A stretch of DNA of 12,268 nucleotides, taken from assembly GCA_002404055.1 (NCBI GenBank), contig DHIZ01000080.1, positions 66,697 through 78,964 on the forward strand, in the 5' to 3' direction. The notes below the pieces were generated by a model that was not told the origin of the DNA, did no database searches, and saw only the letters and a list, made by a program, of their open reading frames with translations. This document shows, piece by piece, positions 1 through 6,861 of this stretch (positions are counted from its first letter, which is position 1; each line of letters begins with the position of its first letter). The stretch is from Chloroflexi bacterium UBA4733. GTDB taxonomy: Bacteria; Chloroflexota; UBA4733. The translations under genes were made by a program, and so were the position numbers.

Positions 1-30
1 GACTGCGGGCCCACTCGTGGGCCCGCAGTC
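1..30 (-). terminator. Perfect 14-bp hairpin after the CPBP protease gene, probable terminator
   Basis: Two perfectly complementary 14-base arms (GACTGCGGGCCCAC and GTGGGCCCGCAGTC) are separated by only TC, giving a very stable GC-rich stem. On the minus strand it begins 20 nt after the stop codon of the intramembrane protease gene, which is the normal place for an intrinsic terminator. The U-tract expected after the hairpin would lie left of base 1 and cannot be seen. On the plus strand no T-run follows. The hairpin is certain; the terminator role is inferred from position. Confidence 0.6.
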
Positions 31-49
31 GCGGCACTGCTTGTCAGCC

Positions 50-844
50 TCACCGCTGCAGCGTGACCAGGAGGAAGGCCAGGGCGAGGCCGTTGTTCGT
101 ACCGTGGAGCACCATGGAAGCAAACAGGCTCCGGCTACGCTGGAAGACGATCGCCAGCAGACAGCCCATGACGAAAAGCACCGGCAAGAGCTTCCAGAGG
201 CCGGCGATGCCGGAGACGAGATGCGCGCAGGCGAACAGCCCACCATCCAGTACCACCGCCGGCCCAACACCGATCCGTCCGCGTAACCATTGGTAGAGGA
301 CACCGCGAAAGAGGGCCTCCTCCACCACAGGCGCGACGACTGCTGCCACAACGAGGACGAGCACGATGACGGCAGGGCTGACGCTCTTCAGACCGCCTGG
401 GCCAAAGAGCTCGGTGACGTTCGATGGTATCGGCTTGCCATGGTTGATGACGTAAGCCGAGGCAGCGCCGGCGACGAACAGCACGCCATACCAGATCGGT
501 AGGAAGGCCACAACGCCGAGCATGGTCCGCCAGCCCGGTGCGCGGTAGCCAAGGTCGTCCCAGCCCCTGCAACTACGGACGACGACAATAATCGCCAGAT
601 AGAGGATCAGGTAGAGCAGGATAGTCAGAACCAGTCCAAAGCCAAGCGTGTCCATACTCGGCATGCTCCCCGTCCCGACTCGAACGAGGACTAGCCCTGC
701 GATCACGAGCGCGATGGCGACCAGCCAGCCGGCAATACTGAGGCCGAGGATGGCGACGATGTGCCAGAAACCCCAGGGCACCCGGCGCTGGGCTCCGCTC
801 CCCACCCGAGCCGGCGGGGGACTGAACGACCTGTCATCAAGCAT
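50..844 (-). CDS. CPBP family intramembrane glutamic protease (Abi/CAAX-like)
   Basis: This is a multi-pass membrane protein of 264 residues from the ATG at 844. A TTG two codons upstream (850) would give 266. Neither has a clear ribosome binding site, so translation may be coupled to the SDR gene, which ends 27 bp upstream. All three hallmark CPBP motifs are present: EEALFR (E175, E176, R180), FACAH (F204-H208) and HGTNN (H247-N251). They sit in hydrophobic helices in the C-terminal half. About seven hydrophobic segments are visible, with a basic, Pro-rich cytosolic N-terminus. Family members cleave substrates within the membrane (CAAX processing in eukaryotes, bacteriocin self-immunity or peptide processing in bacteria). 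The substrate here is unknown and no peptide precursor is visible nearby. The family call is firm. Confidence 0.9.
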   Translation of the reverse strand: MLDDRSFSPPPARVGSGAQRRVPWGFWHIVAILGLSIAGWLVAIALVIAGLVLVRVGTGSMPSMDTLGFGLVLTILLYLILYLAIIVVVRSCRGWDDLGYRAPGWRTMLGVVAFLPIWYGVLFVAGAASAYVINHGKPIPSNVTELFGPGGLKSVSPAVIVLVLVVAAVVAPVVEEALFRGVLYQWLRGRIGVGPAVVLDGGLFACAHLVSGIAGLWKLLPVLFVMGCLLAIVFQRSRSLFASMVLHGTNNGLALAFLLVTLQR

Positions 845-871
845 GTGCAAGTGTACGGCGTGCTGAGTTGT

Positions 872-1633
872 TCACCGCGCCATCAGTCCACCGTCGATGA
901 TCAGGGCAGTCCCAGTCACGAACGCACTGTCGTCGCAAGCCAGGTAGAGAGCAGCCCTGGCGATTTCCTCCGGTTGCCCCATCCGCCCCATCGGCTGGCG
1001 TTCCACCATGCGTTGCCGTTCACCGACCGGGTCCGGCTGCGCGCTCAGGATGCGCTGAATCCAGGGCGAGTCGACGGTACCGGGGCAGATGGCGTTCACG
1101 CGGATGTTCTGTGTGACGTAGTCGACGGCAACTGACTTGGTGAGACCGACCACCCCGGCCTTCGCTGCACAGTACGCCGCGCGGTTGAGCACGCCAACCT
1201 GACCGGCCACCGACGCCGTGTTGACGATGACGCCGCCGCCGTGTTCAAGCATCGCCGGGATGGCGTACTTGCAGCCCAGAAACACGCCCTTGAGGTCAAC
1301 GGCGATCGTACGATCCCAATCTTCCTCTGCCGTGTCGACCACCGTTGCCGCGACACCGATGCCGGCGTTGTTGCAGAGGATGTCGAGGCGGCTCCAGCGC
1401 TGGAGCACGCTGTTGATCGTTCGTTGCACGTCGGCGCTCCTGGAGACGTCGAGCTGCAGGAACTCCGCCTCACCGCCAGCCTTGCGAATGCTGTCGACCG
1501 TGGCAGCGCCACCGTCCACGGCGTAGTCGCCAACCCCGACACGCGCGCCTTCTGCTGCAAACAGGATGGCGATGGCCTGCCCGATCCCGGAACCTGCACC
1601 CGTCACTAAAGCAACCTTACCGGCCAGTTTCAT
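872..1633 (-). CDS. Short-chain dehydrogenase/reductase (classical SDR)
   Basis: This 253-residue protein has the length and full motif set of a classical SDR. The nucleotide-binding TGAGSGIG lies at 11-18, NNAG at 88-91, the catalytic Ser at S141 and the YxxxK motif at Y154/K158. The post-active-site PG is at 184-185 and a C-terminal IDGG at 246-249. An acidic residue at the end of the second strand (D36) favours NAD(H) over NADP(H). The position usually held by the structural Asn of the tetrad reads Asp (VDLKG, D113), a substitution also seen in other SDRs. The ATG at 1633 is preceded by a good GGGGAG ribosome binding site. The protein is cytosolic. SDRs of this type oxidise secondary alcohols or reduce ketones (3-oxoacyl, sugar or polyol substrates), and the specific substrate cannot be assigned. 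It is probably co-transcribed with the downstream protease gene. Confidence 0.92.
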   Translation of the reverse strand: MKLAGKVALVTGAGSGIGQAIAILFAAEGARVGVGDYAVDGGAATVDSIRKAGGEAEFLQLDVSRSADVQRTINSVLQRWSRLDILCNNAGIGVAATVVDTAEEDWDRTIAVDLKGVFLGCKYAIPAMLEHGGGVIVNTASVAGQVGVLNRAAYCAAKAGVVGLTKSVAVDYVTQNIRVNAICPGTVDSPWIQRILSAQPDPVGERQRMVERQPMGRMGQPEEIARAALYLACDDSAFVTGTALIIDGGLMAR

Positions 1634-1666
1634 GCGCTCTCCCCACGGTACGACTCGTCTTATGCA

Positions 1667-1695
1667 AGGGTACGAGCAGCGTCGTCAGGCGTCAA
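1667..1695 (-). promoter_or_regulatory. Candidate sigma-70-type promoter for the SDR gene
   Basis: Read on the minus strand, TTGACG (1695-1690) is followed after exactly 17 bases by TACCCT (1672-1667). The start codon of the SDR gene follows about 33 bp downstream. The -35 box matches 5 of 6 consensus bases but the -10 box only 3 of 6. The position and spacing are right, but the evidence is weak. Confidence 0.28.
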
Positions 1696-1786
1696 CGACA
1701 CGGAGCAGCCCAGGAGCCGAGCGAAATCGTGTGTGGTTGGTGCGCCAGCCATTGCCACCTGAGTGTTAGTACTTTTGGACGCGGGC

Positions 1787-1815
1787 TTTACGCATGCTTT
1801 ACCATGCCCTATACC
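1787..1815 (+). promoter_or_regulatory. Candidate promoter for the deacetylase-YfhO operon
   Basis: TTTACG (1787-1792) and TATACC (1810-1815) are separated by 17 bases, each matching 4 of 6 consensus positions. A transcript would start near 1822 and give a leader of about 25 nt before the ATG at 1848. This local stretch is visibly more AT-rich than its surroundings. If it is a promoter, the in-frame ATG at 1794 lies upstream of the transcript start, which supports the downstream start choice. Confidence 0.38.
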
Positions 1816-1847
1816 TTTTCTTGATACGTTCAGGTTCGGGGAGCGCA

Positions 1848-2732
1848 ATGCGGCTTGACTCAACCACAGCAGAGGACCGATCAGCGGGATATCGGCGACT
1901 GACGATTACGGCGGATGACTTCGGCATGTCGGTGGGAGTGAATCTCGCGGTCGCCGAGGCGGCAGGTCGGGGAGTCTTGACGGCAGCCAGTTGGATGGCC
2001 AACGGCAGTGCAGCGCAAGAGGCCGCGGCCATGGGTCGGCGCTTCTCACAACTAGACGTCGGCATCCACCTCGTCCTGACGTGCGGCCGCCCCGTCACCG
2101 GCCCGGATCGTGTGCCGTCACTGGTCTCTCAGCAAGGAACGTTTTGGAATCTCGGGGCATTCTGTCGTCGGCTAGCTACCGGTCGCATCGCTTTGGACGA
2201 GGTAAGGCGAGAATGGGAAGCACAGGTTGAGCAGGGCCATCGCCTCGGCTTGCAGTTCAGACATCTGGATGGCCACCACCACGTGCAGTTGCATCCGCGC
2301 CTGGCGCCAATTGCGGCAGGAATCGCCGGCGCCCATGGCATGACGGCACGCTGCCGCGCCCCGCAGTGGCCGGATGGCGGAGGCATGCGAACGCTGGTAG
2401 CGCAGGTGACGTTGGGACCGTGGGCACGCCGTTCACGTCGCTGCTGGAAGCAGTTCGCCGGGGCTGATTGCGTCTGGTCGCTGACGGCGGGCGATGCTCT
2501 GGGCGATGCTGGCATTTTGCTCGAGTGGACCAGGCACGTCCGCGGCAGGTGGACCGAATGGGTCTTGCATCCGGCCGCCGTTGACGACATTCCTCCAGAA
2601 ACGGACTGTTACAGCGCCGGGCGCCTGGGCGAGTACCGCGCGCTCCTCCATCCCGATTTGCCGCAAGCCCTGGCCGCGATCGCTGCAGTGGAAACACGCG
2701 CCCAGTCACTCCGTCTGGTTCCACTGGAATAG
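1848..2732 (+). CDS. ChbG/HpnK (YdjC-like) family carbohydrate deacetylase
   Basis: This 294-residue protein belongs to the YdjC-like deacetylase superfamily, whose members remove N-acetyl groups from sugars (ChbG on chitooligosaccharides, HpnK on N-acetylglucosaminyl hopanoids). The metal-site motifs are complete: TADDFGMS (D23, D24), H74 in GIHLVL, HLDGHHHVQLHP (H139, H143-H145) and a late VLHPA (H241). There is no signal peptide, so it should act in the cytosol. An in-frame ATG 54 nt upstream (1794) would add 18 residues. The ATG at 1848 was chosen because GGGGAG sits 5 bases before it and homology-like sequence starts soon after. The YfhO gene begins 8 bp after the stop, so the two are almost certainly one operon. 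The exact acetylated substrate is unknown. An amino-sugar in a surface glycan or glycolipid fits the partner gene. Confidence 0.9.
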   Translation: MRLDSTTAEDRSAGYRRLTITADDFGMSVGVNLAVAEAAGRGVLTAASWMANGSAAQEAAAMGRRFSQLDVGIHLVLTCGRPVTGPDRVPSLVSQQGTFWNLGAFCRRLATGRIALDEVRREWEAQVEQGHRLGLQFRHLDGHHHVQLHPRLAPIAAGIAGAHGMTARCRAPQWPDGGGMRTLVAQVTLGPWARRSRRCWKQFAGADCVWSLTAGDALGDAGILLEWTRHVRGRWTEWVLHPAAVDDIPPETDCYSAGRLGEYRALLHPDLPQALAAIAAVETRAQSLRLVPLE

Positions 2733-2740
2733 GACTGTCA

Positions 2741-5050
2741 TTGCGTCGGCATGCCGGACTTACCTTGTTGGTCAGTGTCGTTCTCGTCTTTTGCTGGCCG
2801 CTGGGGAACCCCTGGGCGCCCGCGAGTATTGCCAGCGGCGACTTCACCCGCGAGTTTTTTGCCCTGCACGCCTTTGCGGTGGCGGAACTGGAACGGGGGC
2901 GCTTGCCGCTCTGGAATCCGTACACCTTTGGCGGGCACCCCTACCTGGCGGAATTGCAGACTGCCTTCTGGTATCCGCCACACATCGTCCTGCACGGGCT
3001 GCTCCTTGCTCTGCACCGGGCGCTCACGTTGGGAGTCCTGGAATGGCTGCTGCCACTTCACCTGCTGCTGGCGGCGGCGGGCGCCTTTGCTCTCGGGCGA
3101 TGGTGTTCAAGGAGTGTCGCCGGCGGTGTCCTGGCCGGCATCGCCTACGCTGTCGGCGGTTACATGACCTCCTACCCGTTACAACAACTCCCCATCCTGG
3201 AAGCGAGCGCCTGGCTGCCCTGGCAGGCCTACTGCCTGCTGCGGCTGGCGGAGGCAGTACGCTGTAACGAACGCCAGCGGCGCTGGTTGGCGCTGACGGC
3301 TTTGATCAGCGGTTGGGCGGCCCTGGCGGGGCATGCCCAGACCCTCCTGTATGCGGCGACGTTGCTCTTGCCGCTGTCCGCAGTGTTGATCCGGAACATG
3401 TGGCGAACGTCCGCCGCGCCAGGGCCGACGGCGCGACGCTTTGTGCTGGCCCTTGCCGCCGCGTTCGCCCTCGCCGGCGGCATTGCCGCAGCGCAATATT
3501 TGCCGAGTGCAGAACTCGCTGCGCTGTCGGTACGGACGGCACTGCCCTATGTGAAGGCGGCGGGCGGCTTTTCTCCTTCCGACCTGAAGGCAATCCTTGT
3601 TCCAACCGGGCCGATCACACGCTCCCTCACGCTCGGCCCTGTGTTGTTGCCGCTGGTGCTGGCAGGAGCGGTGGCCGGCTGGAAGCGAGGGGCCGGCTTC
3701 TGGCTGTTCATGCTGGCCGTAGGCTGGCTACTCAGTTTGGGAGGGCACGGCTTCCTCTATCCGCTGTTCCATCAACTCGTCCCCGGCTATGCGCTGTTCC
3801 GCGATCAGGAGCGGGCGGTCATCCTGAGCGCGCTCAGTGCAGCGGTGCTCTCAGCATATGGTGCGGCCTGGTTCGTCGGCCAGGACGCGCCGCCAATGCA
3901 ATCCGCCGTCACGGGTGATCTCCAGGTTGATCGCCTGCACAGGCAGCTGCAGCGTGTCCTTGCGGGGGCTTCGCTGGTTGCCGTGACAGTGGGCATCAGC
4001 ATGAGCGCGTGGCGGCTCCAACAGCCGCTCTTGCTTGCGCAGCCGTTTCCTACCCGGGATATGCTGATTGTGCCTTACGTCGTGCTGATTGCTGCCGGAG
4101 TGTTGCTCCTCGCCTGTCGCTTTCAAGAGGCGCTGCTGGGGCCGGTGCCGGCTGGTTGCCTGGCGCTGCTGGCCTGGGCAAGTGTGGCGCCTTCCGGCTG
4201 GGGCGGAAACTTACGCCTTGGCGCCCAGTCCCCATATGCACCGCCGGCCCTGTTGGCCGCCGTTCGCAGTGACCCGTGGGCGGGCCGCTTGGACAGCAAC
4301 GGGTTGGTGGCCTCCGACGCCGGCTACGTCTGGCGGTTGCCCCTCATCAACGGTATGGACGAACTACGGCCACGGGCGCTCGCCCGTTTGCGCACGGCCG
4401 TATCGCCCAACCGCTACTGGGAACTGCTGGCCGTGCGCTGGACGTTAGATTGGCGGCCGAATCGCCAGGCTTCGAGCCACGGCTGGCTGGTTCCGGCCGG
4501 CGCCAGCGCCGGCAAGCACCCGATATTCCTCTATGCCGTGCCGGAGTCACGCCCGATTGTCACGTTAGTCCACCAGCTTTGGGTACTGCCACGCGGCGCC
4601 GACCCGTATCCGTTGCTGGCATCCAACGACTTCGCGCCGCAGAGTCATGCCCTGCTGCAAGGGTCGTCACCGCCCGTCGCTGAGCCGTCCACGCCCGATC
4701 GCTTGCACCTCATCGACCAGCAACCGGGCTATCTGGTCGTCCGATACGTCAGCAGCGCGCCTGGCCTGTTGGTGTACAGCGAACTCGACTATCCTGGCTG
4801 GCAGGTGCAACTGGACCACCGGACTGTGCCGCTGCGGCGCGCCGACACGCTGCTCCTCGCGACTGCAGCGCCTGCCGGCAGGCACCTGGTGGAGTTCGTC
4901 TTCCGCCCGGCGATTGTCTGGTGGGGCGTCGGCATCACTGCTCTGGCCTATGCCATTACCGGCTGGCTGCTCTGGACCTCGCGCGGTGTTCGTAACCGCC
5001 CGCGCATCGAGCCCGCTGCTGCTATGCCTGTGGCGCCTGACCCAGCGTGA
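2741..5050 (+). CDS. YfhO-family multi-pass membrane protein, putative GT-C type glycosyltransferase
   Basis: This 769-residue protein begins at a TTG codon with AGGA 6 bases upstream and only 8 bp after the deacetylase stop. Residues 8-21 form the first membrane segment. The first external loop has the family signature: SGDFTREFF around D34, then LPLWNPYTFGGHPYLAELQ (55-73) and WYPP (77-80). About a dozen hydrophobic segments follow to residue ~480, including FRDQER at 353-358. A soluble beta-rich domain covers ~490-720, ending in the typical YSELDYPGWQV region (679-689). One last membrane helix lies at ~727-745, with a charged tail. YfhO proteins in Gram-positives are linked to glycosylation of teichoic acids or other surface polymers using lipid-linked sugars. 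Here the acceptor is unknown. The last 29 bp overlap the convergent HtrA gene. Confidence 0.87.
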   Translation: MRRHAGLTLLVSVVLVFCWPLGNPWAPASIASGDFTREFFALHAFAVAELERGRLPLWNPYTFGGHPYLAELQTAFWYPPHIVLHGLLLALHRALTLGVLEWLLPLHLLLAAAGAFALGRWCSRSVAGGVLAGIAYAVGGYMTSYPLQQLPILEASAWLPWQAYCLLRLAEAVRCNERQRRWLALTALISGWAALAGHAQTLLYAATLLLPLSAVLIRNMWRTSAAPGPTARRFVLALAAAFALAGGIAAAQYLPSAELAALSVRTALPYVKAAGGFSPSDLKAILVPTGPITRSLTLGPVLLPLVLAGAVAGWKRGAGFWLFMLAVGWLLSLGGHGFLYPLFHQLVPGYALFRDQERAVILSALSAAVLSAYGAAWFVGQDAPPMQSAVTGDLQVDRLHRQLQRVLAGASLVAVTVGISMSAWRLQQPLLLAQPFPTRDMLIVPYVVLIAAGVLLLACRFQEALLGPVPAGCLALLAWASVAPSGWGGNLRLGAQSPYAPPALLAAVRSDPWAGRLDSNGLVASDAGYVWRLPLINGMDELRPRALARLRTAVSPNRYWELLAVRWTLDWRPNRQASSHGWLVPAGASAGKHPIFLYAVPESRPIVTLVHQLWVLPRGADPYPLLASNDFAPQSHALLQGSSPPVAEPSTPDRLHLIDQQPGYLVVRYVSSAPGLLVYSELDYPGWQVQLDHRTVPLRRADTLLLATAAPAGRHLVEFVFRPAIVWWGVGITALAYAITGWLLWTSRGVRNRPRIEPAAAMPVAPDPA

Positions 5051-6386
5051 CCGGCTTGCTGACCTTCTGGTTGCCCTGGGCCTGTACCCAGGTCAGCGTG
5101 ATCCTGTCACCCGGTTTGTAGGACGCTAAAATGCCGGAAAGGACGCTGGTATCGGTGATCGCATGCCCGTCAATGGCGGTGATGACGTCCTTTGGTTGCA
5201 CGCCGGCTGTCGCGGCCGGGGAGACTGTGGGCAGACTGATAACGACAACGCCGGTGACGCTCGGCAAGCCGTACTGGGCGGCCAGCGCCGGGCTATTGGT
5301 GATCACGTTCACGCCGAGGTAGGCGTAGTTGATGTGGCCCTGCGCCATCAGTGCGTCGGCAATCTTTTTGGCGGTATTGATGCCGATGGCGAAGCCGATT
5401 CCCTGGGCCTGCGGGCCACCGGGCTCGGTTTGGACGGCCGCCAGGGTGTTGATGCCGACGACGCGGCCATCGAGGTCCACCAGCGGTCCGCCGCTGTTGC
5501 CGGGATTGATCGGCGCGCTCGTCTGTATGACGTCGAAGAGGTACGGACCGGCGATCGAAGCCTGGGCAGTGCTCGTCGCTCCGCTCTGACCACTAGCGCT
5601 CTGGATCGGCGGTTCCTGGACCGTGCGACCCAGGGCGCTGACGACACCGGCTGTGACCGTTGGACCACCCGGTAGCGCCAGAGCGTTGCCGATAGCCACC
5701 ACCCATTGTCCGACAACAAGCTTGCTGGAGTCGCCAAGGAGCAGCGGCGAGAGTTTGGCGCCACTGACCTGGATCACGGCCAAATCGGTCCGCGGGTCGG
5801 CTCCGACGAGCGTCGCCGGGTATTCCTGTGTGCCGCTGGCGAGGGCGACGACGAGTTTTTGTGCCCCGCGCACGACGTGGTCGTTCGTCAGGATGTGACC
5901 TTGAGCGTCAAGGATGATACCGGTGCCCACGCCAGCCGGCACTACCTGGTTGCCAGCGAGGGAACCCAGTTGCACCTGCTCGTTGGTGATTTGCACGACA
6001 CCCGGCGTGTCCTTCCTGGCGACATTGATGATGGAATCCGTCGCCAGGGTACTCTGGCCGTTTGCAACCGGCACGCTGGCGGCGACCAGCTCCGGCGTCG
6101 GGATACCGGCGACCGTTTGGACCGGGGTCGCCGTACTGCGCTGCCCCGCCGAAGTCTCAGAGAGAGCTGTCGTCGTCAGTACTGTGGTTGTTGCAGCAAC
6201 ACTGCTTGCTGTAACGGGCGCAGCCATCGTGCTCGGTGCGCTGCTCGTCACCGCCGCCACGCTGGAGGGGGAACTGGCCGCTGAACGCGACCCGCTGCCG
6301 TTAGATGCTGTGGCGCCTACCGAACAACTGGTGAGGATGAGCAAGGAAGACAGCAGGCCGGCAACGGCTCGGGACGGTGGCAGCAT
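5022..6386 (-). CDS. HtrA/DegP-like serine protease lipoprotein with one PDZ domain
   Basis: This trypsin-like protease of the HtrA family has 454 residues from the ATG at 6386. An upstream ATG (6464) would add 26 residues that place the signal sequence internally. GGAGG 9 bases before 6386 and the lipobox LTSC (Cys 21) right after a hydrophobic stretch both favour the shorter form. A GTG directly before this ATG is also possible. After Cys21 comes a ~95-residue low-complexity Ser/Thr/Ala/Val tether. The protease domain follows with the triad H170 (TNDHVV), D201 (RTDLAV) and S298 (GNSGGP). A single PDZ domain (~356-447) starts with the carboxylate-binding loop YLGV. The protein should be anchored on the outer face of the membrane, degrading or refolding damaged exported proteins. 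Its 3' end overlaps the YfhO gene tail-to-tail. Confidence 0.92.
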   Translation of the reverse strand: MLPPSRAVAGLLSSLLILTSCSVGATASNGSGSRSAASSPSSVAAVTSSAPSTMAAPVTASSVAATTTVLTTTALSETSAGQRSTATPVQTVAGIPTPELVAASVPVANGQSTLATDSIINVARKDTPGVVQITNEQVQLGSLAGNQVVPAGVGTGIILDAQGHILTNDHVVRGAQKLVVALASGTQEYPATLVGADPRTDLAVIQVSGAKLSPLLLGDSSKLVVGQWVVAIGNALALPGGPTVTAGVVSALGRTVQEPPIQSASGQSGATSTAQASIAGPYLFDVIQTSAPINPGNSGGPLVDLDGRVVGINTLAAVQTEPGGPQAQGIGFAIGINTAKKIADALMAQGHINYAYLGVNVITNSPALAAQYGLPSVTGVVVISLPTVSPAATAGVQPKDVITAIDGHAITDTSVLSGILASYKPGDRITLTWVQAQGNQKVSKPVTLGQAPQA

Positions 6387-6390
6387 CACG

Positions 6391-6400
6391 CTAGTCCTCC
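6391..6400 (-). promoter_or_regulatory. Ribosome binding site that decides the HtrA start
   Basis: On the minus strand GGAGGACTAG lies just before the GTGATG pair at 6389-6384. It gives a strong Shine-Dalgarno match 6 bases before the GTG and 9 before the ATG. No similar site precedes the in-frame ATG at 6464. Together with the lipobox position this supports the shorter, lipoprotein form of the protease. Confidence 0.6.
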
Positions 6401-6485
6401 GAGACAGGCCCGTACATCCAATGGAACCATCTGCGCAGGGCACTATGCAAAAAGCGGGCCACATCCTGGCGCGATTTCCGGGCGT

Positions 6486-6770
6486 TTACTTGCTCGGCCC
6501 CAGCTCTCCCGATGGGGCGGGCCTAGGCCGCGTCGGGTCCGTGTGCTCCTGGCAGTAGGGACAGACCTTCCCGAGAGGCAATCCTTGCCGGATGAAGACA
6601 TGCTCGTACCAGCTAGCCTGGCTGCTCCAGGGGGTGCCGGTCCCGTACGCGCCGCACAGTGCCGGGCGGTGCGACCACACCGGATCCTCGCGGCGGGGCG
6701 GGTGGCGGATGATGTGCCAGACCTGGTCGGCACCGCCCGAACGGACATAGAGCATCGTTGCCATGGACAT
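6486..6770 (-). CDS. Small Cys/His-rich protein, possible zinc-ribbon
   Basis: This 94-residue hypothetical protein is not recognised as a named family. Its composition (several Trp, His, Tyr and balanced hydrophobics) looks like a real protein, while the overlapping frames read as Arg/Ser/Pro-rich shadow sequence. Possible metal ligands are C39 in ALCG and a CPYC pair at C70/C73 followed by H76, with H19 and H34 also available. The pattern of WH, then LCG, then CPxC recalls small zinc-binding proteins seen in high-GC bacteria. The start is uncertain: ATGs at 6770, 6764 and 6755 are all possible and none has a strong ribosome binding site. It lies 91 bp downstream of the 300-residue protein gene and about 100 bp upstream of HtrA, on the same strand. 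Function unknown. Confidence 0.58.
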   Translation of the reverse strand: MSMATMLYVRSGGADQVWHIIRHPPRREDPVWSHRPALCGAYGTGTPWSSQASWYEHVFIRQGLPLGKVCPYCQEHTDPTRPRPAPSGELGPSK

Positions 6771-6861
6771 AGCATAGCTTGCCGGACCCGAAGCATCCGC
6801 TGTGGCGCCGCCGGCACTGCGGCCTGCTCCACCGAGGCGAACGGGAGATCGCGGAAGACAA

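Noticed and set aside
1794..1847. 18-residue N-terminal extension of the deacetylase
   Set aside because: The upstream ATG has no ribosome binding site and overlaps the promoter candidate, while the ATG at 1848 has GGGGAG at good spacing.
4981..5005. GCGCGG/CCGCGC inverted repeat as an HtrA terminator
   Set aside because: The arms are short, the loop is long, no U-run follows on the minus strand, and it lies inside the YfhO coding sequence.
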